Shown one piece after another: positions 1 to 3,777 of a stretch of 6,267 nt of DNA. The first letter of the stretch is position 1; every line of letters begins with the position of its first letter. The DNA comes from Chloroflexota bacterium (GTDB taxonomy: Bacteria; Chloroflexota; Anaerolineae; Anaerolineales; UBA4823): assembly GCA_023395675.1 (NCBI GenBank), contig JAEWYL010000266.1, forward strand, positions 1-6,267, in the 5' to 3' direction. The notes below the pieces were generated by a model, which had not been told where the DNA came from, searched no databases, and saw only the letters and a program-made list of their open reading frames with translations. Made by a program: the position numbers and the translations under genes.

Positions 1-60
1 TTAAATTTGGGGCGGGGTTTACCCGGGCCGCATTTTTCGCATTGACGGACTCCTGGCGGG

Positions 61-93
61 CGCCTCAATCACCCTGGAGAGCTTATTGAGGCG
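61..93 (-). other. Hairpin spanning the miaB stop codon, possible 3' end structure
   Basis: CGCCTCAAT (61-69) pairs perfectly with ATTGAGGCG (85-93), a 9-bp stem with a 15-base loop. On the minus strand the TAA of miaB (85-83) straddles the edge of the stem and loop. No U-tract follows in the miaB direction, so it is not a standard intrinsic terminator, but it could protect the mRNA 3' end. The remaining flank (1-60) holds no convincing gene. Confidence 0.35.
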
Positions 94-1456
94 GCCCCGG
101 CGAGATGGACAGCAGTTCGAGCGGCAGGCGCTCCGGGGCGCGCCGCACCAGCGTGCCCTGCATGGACCAAGGGCCGGTCCAGGTGATGACCACCGGTTCC
201 AGCGCGCCGCGCAGGTCCTGTCCGGACTCCACGAATACCAGCTTGTTATTGGGCGTGCGGCCCTTCCAGCGGCCGCGCACCTTCTCCTCGAAGAGCACTT
301 CAACCGTCTCGCCCTGGAAGCGGGCGCCGATCTCCGCCGCAATGCCTTCCTGTAGTTCTTCCAGCAGGCGGAAGCGGCGCCATTTCTCCTCGTCGGACAC
401 GTCGTCGGGCATGCGGCGCTCGGATACCGTGCCGGGTCTGGGCGAATAGCGCGCCAGATGCGCCACGTCCAGCTTCAGCTCGGCCAGCAGCTCGTAAGTG
501 CGCATGAACTGCTCGTCCGTCTCGCCCGGGAAGCCCACGATGATGTCGGTGCCGATGGAAACGTCCGGGATGCGGGCGCGGATATCGGCGATCAGGCGGC
601 GGTAATCCTCTGCGCTGTAGCCGCGCTTCATATTCTCCAGCACGGTATCGTCGCCCGCCTGCACCGGCACCTCGATATGCGGCATGACCTTCGGCAGCTC
701 CGCCACGGTGTCCAGCAGCTCGCCGGTCATCCAGTTCGGGTGCGAGGTCAGGAAGCGGATGCGCTCCAGCCCCTCCACCTCGTGGATGATGCGCAGCAGG
801 GCAGCCAGGTTGGGCCCGTCGGGGATATCCTTCCCGTAGCGGTCCACGATCTGCCCCAGCAGGGTGATCTCTTTCACACCCTGGGCGGCCAGGGAGCGCG
901 CCTCGGCCACAATATCGCCCACCGGGCGGCTGCGCTCCACCCCGCGCCGGTAGGGGATGATGCAGAACGAGCAGGCGTGCGAGCAGCCCAGCACCACCGG
1001 GACGTGCGAGGCCACCAGCCGCCCGCGCTGTTCCACCGGCAGGATCAGGTCGCCGTCCAGGACCGCGTACTGCGTCTCCGTCTCTGAAAGCGCCAGCTCC
1101 CGGCTCTCGCCCTGGGTCAGGTACGAGACCAGCGGGCCGGGATCGGAAGGCGGCGAGAAAATGTCCACGAAGGGAAAACGCTTTCTCAGGCGCTCGTGTC
1201 CTTTGACGCCCACCAGGCAGCCCATCAGGTTAATCACCAGGTCGGGGCGCTGCTCTTTCAGCGGTTTCAGCGAATACAACCGCCCGTAGGCTTTATCCTC
1301 GGCGCTCTGGCGCACCACGCAGGTGTTCAAAACGATAATATCTGCCTCGTCGGCGCGCCGGGTGGCATGGTAGCCCAGGTGTTCCAGGGCCGAGGCCACG
1401 CGCTGAGAATCGGCGACGTTCATCTGGCAGCCTTCTGTCCAAATGTGATACTTCAT
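83..1456 (-). CDS. miaB: tRNA-2-methylthio-N6-dimethylallyladenosine synthase (MiaB, radical SAM methylthiotransferase)
   Basis: MiaB adds a methylthio group to C2 of i6A at position 37 of tRNAs reading UNN codons, after MiaA prenylates that base. It acts in the cytoplasm and uses two 4Fe-4S clusters and SAM. The 457-residue product has the family layout. An N-terminal UPF0004 domain begins TEGCQMN and has cluster cysteines C10, C46 (NTCVVRQ) and C80 (MGC). The radical SAM motif GCSHACSFC carries C158, C162 and C165, followed by IPYRRGVERSRP. SHPNWMT, VPVQAGDD, MKRG and IVGFPGETDEQF (about 238-317) match MiaB blocks. A TRAM-like tRNA-binding domain lies at about 375-437. Where most MiaBs read GQNVN, this one reads GQIVD (201-205). 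I chose the ATG at 1456 because MKYHIWTEGCQMN matches family N-termini and a promoter places transcription start on that codon; an in-frame ATG at 1483 lies upstream of the -10. A related MtaB or RimO is less likely given the MiaB-type blocks. Confidence 0.93.
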   Translation of the reverse strand: MKYHIWTEGCQMNVADSQRVASALEHLGYHATRRADEADIIVLNTCVVRQSAEDKAYGRLYSLKPLKEQRPDLVINLMGCLVGVKGHERLRKRFPFVDIFSPPSDPGPLVSYLTQGESRELALSETETQYAVLDGDLILPVEQRGRLVASHVPVVLGCSHACSFCIIPYRRGVERSRPVGDIVAEARSLAAQGVKEITLLGQIVDRYGKDIPDGPNLAALLRIIHEVEGLERIRFLTSHPNWMTGELLDTVAELPKVMPHIEVPVQAGDDTVLENMKRGYSAEDYRRLIADIRARIPDVSIGTDIIVGFPGETDEQFMRTYELLAELKLDVAHLARYSPRPGTVSERRMPDDVSDEEKWRRFRLLEELQEGIAAEIGARFQGETVEVLFEEKVRGRWKGRTPNNKLVFVESGQDLRGALEPVVITWTGPWSMQGTLVRRAPERLPLELLSISPGPPQ

Positions 1457-1462
1457 GTCGGT

Positions 1463-1491
1463 ATTATAGTAGCTATGGGCCATTTCGGCAA
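1463..1491 (-). promoter_or_regulatory. miaB promoter, sigma-70 type, predicted leaderless
   Basis: Read on the minus strand, TTGCCG (1491-1486, 4 of 6 to the -35 consensus) is followed after exactly 17 bases by a perfect TATAAT (1468-1463). Six bases separate the -10 from the ATG at 1456, so the canonical +1 falls on the A of the start codon. There is no Shine-Dalgarno sequence in front of that ATG, in keeping with leaderless translation. The promoter overlaps the one for the divergent gene. Confidence 0.8.
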
Positions 1492-1501
1492 CCGGGGATG
1501 A

Positions 1502-1510
1502 TGTTACAAT
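1502..1510 (+). promoter_or_regulatory. Extended -10 promoter of the C39-TPR gene, predicted leaderless
   Basis: TGTTACAAT matches an extended -10 (TGn followed by TACAAT, 5 of 6). The predicted transcription start is at about 1517-1519 and the ATG is at 1519, so the mRNA would have 0-2 bases of leader. No convincing -35 is seen; its place, about 1482-1488, falls in or beside the -35 of the opposite miaB promoter. An extended -10 often compensates for a poor -35. No Shine-Dalgarno precedes the ATG. Confidence 0.68.
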
Positions 1511-1518
1511 ACGGCCCT

Positions 1519-2778
1519 ATGCGAAAGCCGAACCTGATTCGTATTGTCTGGTTTCCGGCTGTGTTGATGGTACTGATGGGTCTGCTTTACTGGTTCCCCC
1601 CCATACACAGCCGCCTGTCGTGGCGAGTGGATTTTGCCCTTGCCTACCTGCGTGGCGTGGTTAACCCGGTAGCACAGGTGCCGACCCCCCTGCCCCCGCC
1701 GGCCATCTCCGTCACCTCGCTGCCCGAGCCCACCGCCACCCAGCCCGCCTCCCCCACCCCGCCCCCGCCCACCGGCACCCCGCAGGCGACCCCGACCGCC
1801 ACCCTCAGCCCGACCCCCATCCCGGGCGCGGTCTCCATGCCTGCCCCCGCCTGGGAGAAGCAGGACATCAACAACTGCGGTCCCGCCACCCTGGCGATGT
1901 ACCTGCGCTACTACGGCTGGGAGGGCGACCAGTTCGACATCGCCGAGATGCTCAAGCCGCAGCGCGAGGACCGCAACGTGAACGTGGAGGAGCTGGTCTA
2001 CTACACCCGCACCCGCGCCGGCTGGCTGAATATCGAGTACCGGGTGGGCGGCAACCTCGAGCTGCTCAAGCAGCTGATGGCAGCCGGGCTGCCGGTGATG
2101 ATCGAAGAGAGCTTTTACTTCGAGGAGAACCAGTGGCCTAACGACGACCGCTGGGCCGCGCACTACTTCCTGCTGACCGGCTACGACGACGCCGCCCAGA
2201 TCTTCACCGGGCAGGACAGCTTCTACGGCGCCGACCGCAAGATCCAGTACGAGCGGCTGGACCAGGACTGGCAGAGTTTCAACCGCGTCTACATCCTGGT
2301 CTACCCGCCGGACAAGGAAGAGACCGTCAAGAGTATCCTCGGGCCCGACTGGGACGTGGACGCCAACCGCCAGCGCGCCCTGGAGCTGGCCCAGGCAGAG
2401 ACGGAGACAGACCCGGACAACGCCTATACCTGGTTCAACCTGGGGACCAACCTGGTCTATTTCGAGCGCTGGGGCGAGGCCGCCGGCGCCTACGACCAGG
2501 CCCGCAGCCTGGGGCTGCCGCAGCGCATGCTGCGCTACCAGTTCGGCCCGTTCTTCGCCTACTTCCACTCGGGAAAGCTCGAAGAACTGCTGACCCTGAC
2601 CGAGTACGCCCTGCAGATCACCCCCAACGCCGAGGAGGCCTTCCTCTGGCACGGCTGGGCCCTCTACCGCAGCGGCGACACCGGGCAGGCGGTCGAGAAC
2701 TTCAACGCCGCCTTGAAGGAAAACCCGAACTACACCGACGCCCAGCTGGCGCTGGATTTTGTGAACCAGAACCCGTAG
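1519..2778 (+). CDS. Membrane-anchored C39-like cysteine peptidase domain protein with C-terminal TPRs
   Basis: The 419-residue product begins with a basic MRKPNLIR and one hydrophobic segment (about 9-26), a signal anchor or uncleaved signal peptide, so the rest probably lies outside the membrane. Residues about 50-105 are a Pro/Thr/Ala-rich stalk. A C39-like (papain-fold) domain spans about 110-262. Its likely catalytic residues are C120 in NNCGPATLAM, H215 in AAHYFLLTGYDD and D233 in GQDSFYG. The C-terminal part (about 284-419) holds roughly three TPR units, for example the helix pairs near 302-334, 337-370 and 371-404, ending in a capping helix. Such TPRs usually bind a protein partner. 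The start is set by the promoter at 1502-1510, which excludes the in-frame ATGs at 1498 and 1501. The substrate is unknown. There is no ABC transporter next to it, so bacteriocin leader processing (the classic C39 role) is not indicated. Divergent to miaB; the M23 peptidase gene follows 76 bases later. Confidence 0.85.
   Translation: MRKPNLIRIVWFPAVLMVLMGLLYWFPPIHSRLSWRVDFALAYLRGVVNPVAQVPTPLPPPAISVTSLPEPTATQPASPTPPPPTGTPQATPTATLSPTPIPGAVSMPAPAWEKQDINNCGPATLAMYLRYYGWEGDQFDIAEMLKPQREDRNVNVEELVYYTRTRAGWLNIEYRVGGNLELLKQLMAAGLPVMIEESFYFEENQWPNDDRWAAHYFLLTGYDDAAQIFTGQDSFYGADRKIQYERLDQDWQSFNRVYILVYPPDKEETVKSILGPDWDVDANRQRALELAQAETETDPDNAYTWFNLGTNLVYFERWGEAAGAYDQARSLGLPQRMLRYQFGPFFAYFHSGKLEELLTLTEYALQITPNAEEAFLWHGWALYRSGDTGQAVENFNAALKENPNYTDAQLALDFVNQNP
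1751..1770 (-). other. Potential G-quadruplex in the template strand of the C39-TPR gene
   Basis: The plus strand has C-tracts of 5, 4, 5 and 3 separated by single bases. The minus strand therefore carries four G-tracts with 1-base loops, a classic pattern for a stable intramolecular G-quadruplex. It lies inside the codons for the Pro-rich stalk (including PPPP at residues 81-84), so it may simply be a by-product of proline codons in a GC-rich genome. Confidence 0.4.
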
Positions 2779-2802
2779 GCTTTCCGCCCGCAGTGATGGG
2801 AA

Positions 2803-2811
2803 TGATACAGT
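2803..2811 (+). promoter_or_regulatory. Possible extended -10 promoter for the M23 peptidase gene
   Basis: TGATACAGT fits TGn plus a -10 hexamer TACAGT (4 of 6). Transcription would start near 2818, just ahead of the AAGGAGG at 2821. No good -35 is present: the nearest, TTTCCG at 2781, has a 19-base spacer. The gene could instead be read through from the upstream C39-TPR gene, since no terminator with a U-tract is visible between them. Confidence 0.3.
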
Positions 2812-2820
2812 TCTAAGCAG

Positions 2821-2855
2821 AAGGAGGCGGTCCGGGCGCTCTTTACCCGCCCGGA
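2821..2855 (+). promoter_or_regulatory. Shine-Dalgarno plus hairpin in the M23 translation initiation region
   Basis: AAGGAGG (2821-2827) is a near-perfect ribosome binding site but ends 27 bases before the ATG at 2855, far beyond normal spacing. Between them TCCGGGCG (2831-2838) pairs perfectly with CGCCCGGA (2848-2855), leaving a 9-base loop. If folded, the hairpin would bring the Shine-Dalgarno within about 3-4 bases of the AUG, though it also takes in the A of that codon. No ATG, GTG or TTG lies at ordinary spacing from the AAGGAGG. There is no U-tract right after the stem, so a terminator is less likely. Confidence 0.5.
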
Positions 2856-3574
2856 TGGCCTCATTTTACGAACGCACCGCACAGCTTCTTATGCAAACCC
2901 CGGTCGTGGTCAGCTTTACGCTTCGAGGCGAATGGACCGCCCCCAACACGCCGGGGACGCGCGTCCCCAGCCACGGTACCAACGAGCTGGGCGTGAGATA
3001 TGCCTACGACTTCATCGGTCTCGATCCGGAGAGCCGGGCGCTGCGCTACTTCCGCCCCGGCGCGCTCCGCTACCTGCTTTTCGGCGCACGCCTGCAGGAC
3101 TTCTTCGGCTGGGGCCGGCCCATCTTCGCAGCCGCCCCCGGCGTTGTGGTGCAGGCCGGGGACGGCTGGCCCGAACGCAATCCCGTCCACCCGCTGCGGG
3201 ACACTTACATCCGGCTCAAGAACGCCCGCAGCCTCAATGCGCGGGAAAAGCTGGACCTGCGCGCGCTGCTCGGCAACTACGTCATCCTCGAAACGGACCT
3301 CGGGTACGCGGTCTACGCCCATGCCCAGACCGGCTCGGTCCGCGTCTCCCCGGGAGAGCGGGTGGCAGAGGGCCGGCGCCTGGCGAACGTCGGCCACTCG
3401 GGCAATTCGACCGCCCCGCACCTGCATTTCCACCTGATGGACCACCTCGACCCCTGGAAAGCGCAGGGCATCCTCTGCTGCTTCCGCGACTACGAAATCT
3501 ACCAGGACGGCGCCTGGCGCCCCGTGCAGAACGGCATCCCCCGGGCCGGGGAACGGCTTAGAAAAAGCCCCTGA
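2855..3574 (+). CDS. M23 (LytM/peptidase family) zinc metallopeptidase, no evident signal peptide
   Basis: M23 peptidases are zinc endopeptidases that cut peptidoglycan cross-bridges or stem peptides. In the 239-residue product the likely zinc ligands are H40 and D52 (SHGT followed by YAYDF) and H191 in PHLHFH; the likely catalytic histidines are H156 (VYAHAQ) and H189. The family core follows in order: PIFAAAPGVVVQAGDG (89-104), GNYVILETDLGYAVYAHA (140-157), VSPGERVAEGRRLANVGHSGNSTAPHLHFH (164-193). The spacing between the first His and Asp is 11 residues rather than the 3 of LytM. A segment of about 35 residues (54-88) separates this part from the barrel core. The N-terminus has no basic-hydrophobic signal peptide and no TM segment, so export is unclear. 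The start at 2855 rests on the upstream AAGGAGG and hairpin; the next in-frame ATG (2891) has no ribosome binding site. An alternative role is a lipid-free cytoplasmic or unconventionally exported M23 homologue. Confidence 0.85.
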   Translation: MASFYERTAQLLMQTPVVVSFTLRGEWTAPNTPGTRVPSHGTNELGVRYAYDFIGLDPESRALRYFRPGALRYLLFGARLQDFFGWGRPIFAAAPGVVVQAGDGWPERNPVHPLRDTYIRLKNARSLNAREKLDLRALLGNYVILETDLGYAVYAHAQTGSVRVSPGERVAEGRRLANVGHSGNSTAPHLHFHLMDHLDPWKAQGILCCFRDYEIYQDGAWRPVQNGIPRAGERLRKSP

Positions 3575-3589
3575 GACCCTGACCGGAAA

Positions 3590-3654
3590 ATCCGATTCCA
3601 TGTTGTTGTGATGGGGGGCTTGGCCCCCATCACAACAACACAACATTTTCGGAT
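3590..3654. repeat. Long inverted repeat, 17-bp perfect stem, after the M23 gene
   Basis: TGTTGTTGTGATGGGGG (3601-3617) is perfectly complementary to 3624-3640, with a 6-base loop. Outside this stem, ATCCGA (3590-3595) is complementary to TCGGAT (3649-3654), giving an imperfect palindrome of 65 bases. It starts 15 bases after the M23 stop. TTTT runs lie a few bases outside the stem on both strands (3646-3649 on plus; complement of 3587-3590 on minus), so it could act as a weak terminator for the M23 gene. The U-tract is displaced and short, and a dispersed palindromic element is an equally good reading. Confidence 0.75.
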
Positions 3655-3716
3655 AAATACTCTGGGTCTTTTCCATTTCTGCGGCCAGAGATCGCGAACA
3701 GGCCCCGGAAAGTGAG

Positions 3717-3722
3717 TAGAAT
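3717..3722 (+). promoter_or_regulatory. Candidate -10 of the beta-mannosidase gene
   Basis: TAGAAT matches the -10 consensus at 5 of 6 positions and lies 55 bases before the chosen start. Transcription would begin near 3729. I see no good -35 at 16-18 bases upstream, so activator help or another sigma factor would be needed. The last two bases overlap the inverted repeat that starts at 3721. Confidence 0.35.
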
Positions 3723-3755
3723 TGTGGTGTATGCAGCCCCTGCATACACCACAAT
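3721..3755. repeat. Perfect 16-bp inverted repeat upstream of the beta-mannosidase gene, possible operator
   Basis: ATTGTGGTGTATGCAG (3721-3736) and its exact reverse complement (3740-3755) flank a CCC spacer. It overlaps the candidate -10 and the predicted transcription start, as a repressor operator would, and ends 10 bases before the ribosome binding site. No U-tract follows, which argues against an intrinsic terminator. Its arm resembles that of the inverted repeat at 3601-3640 (TTGT, one variable base, GTG, ATG), so it may also be one copy of a dispersed palindromic family. No regulator gene lies in the window. Confidence 0.7.
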
Positions 3756-3767
3756 CCATTTCTCGAA

Positions 3768-3773
3768 AAGGTG
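3768..3773 (+). promoter_or_regulatory. Ribosome binding site deciding the beta-mannosidase start
   Basis: AAGGTG, within GAAAAGGTG, lies 4 bases ahead of the ATG at 3778. It supports that start over the in-frame ATG at 3712, whose first 22 codons would be read through the inverted repeat and have no family counterpart. Confidence 0.7.
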
Positions 3774-3777
3774 CAAA

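Noticed and set aside
19..82. Short minus-strand peptide (MRKMRPG, with AGGAG upstream) downstream of miaB
   Set aside because: Only seven codons, no conservation evidence available, and the frame stops twice within the flank.
1457..1483. In-frame upstream ATG adding nine residues (MAHSYYNTD) to MiaB
   Set aside because: It lies upstream of the TATAAT of the miaB promoter, has no ribosome binding site, and the extra residues do not belong to the family N-terminus.
1498..1518. In-frame ATGs adding up to seven residues to the C39-TPR protein
   Set aside because: These codons overlap or precede the extended -10 at 1502-1510, so they would not be in the transcript; MRKPNLIR gives a normal signal-anchor start.
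1504..2652. 382-codon antisense frame opposite the C39-TPR gene
   Set aside because: Long Gly/Val-rich antisense frame typical of GC-rich coding DNA, with no motif and no promoter or ribosome binding site.
3660..3690. CTCTGG ... CCAGAG inverted repeat between the two large palindromes
   Set aside because: Only 6 bp with a 19-base loop; expected by chance in a region of this size.
3712..3777. ATG at 3712 as the start of the beta-mannosidase
   Set aside because: The added 22 codons run through the inverted repeat, resemble no GH2 N-terminus, and the ATG at 3778 has a well-placed AAGGTG.
3575..3777. CRISPR-like array, tRNA or riboswitch in the largest intergenic gap
   Set aside because: There are only two palindromes with different lengths and no regular spacers; no cloverleaf or known riboswitch core can be drawn.
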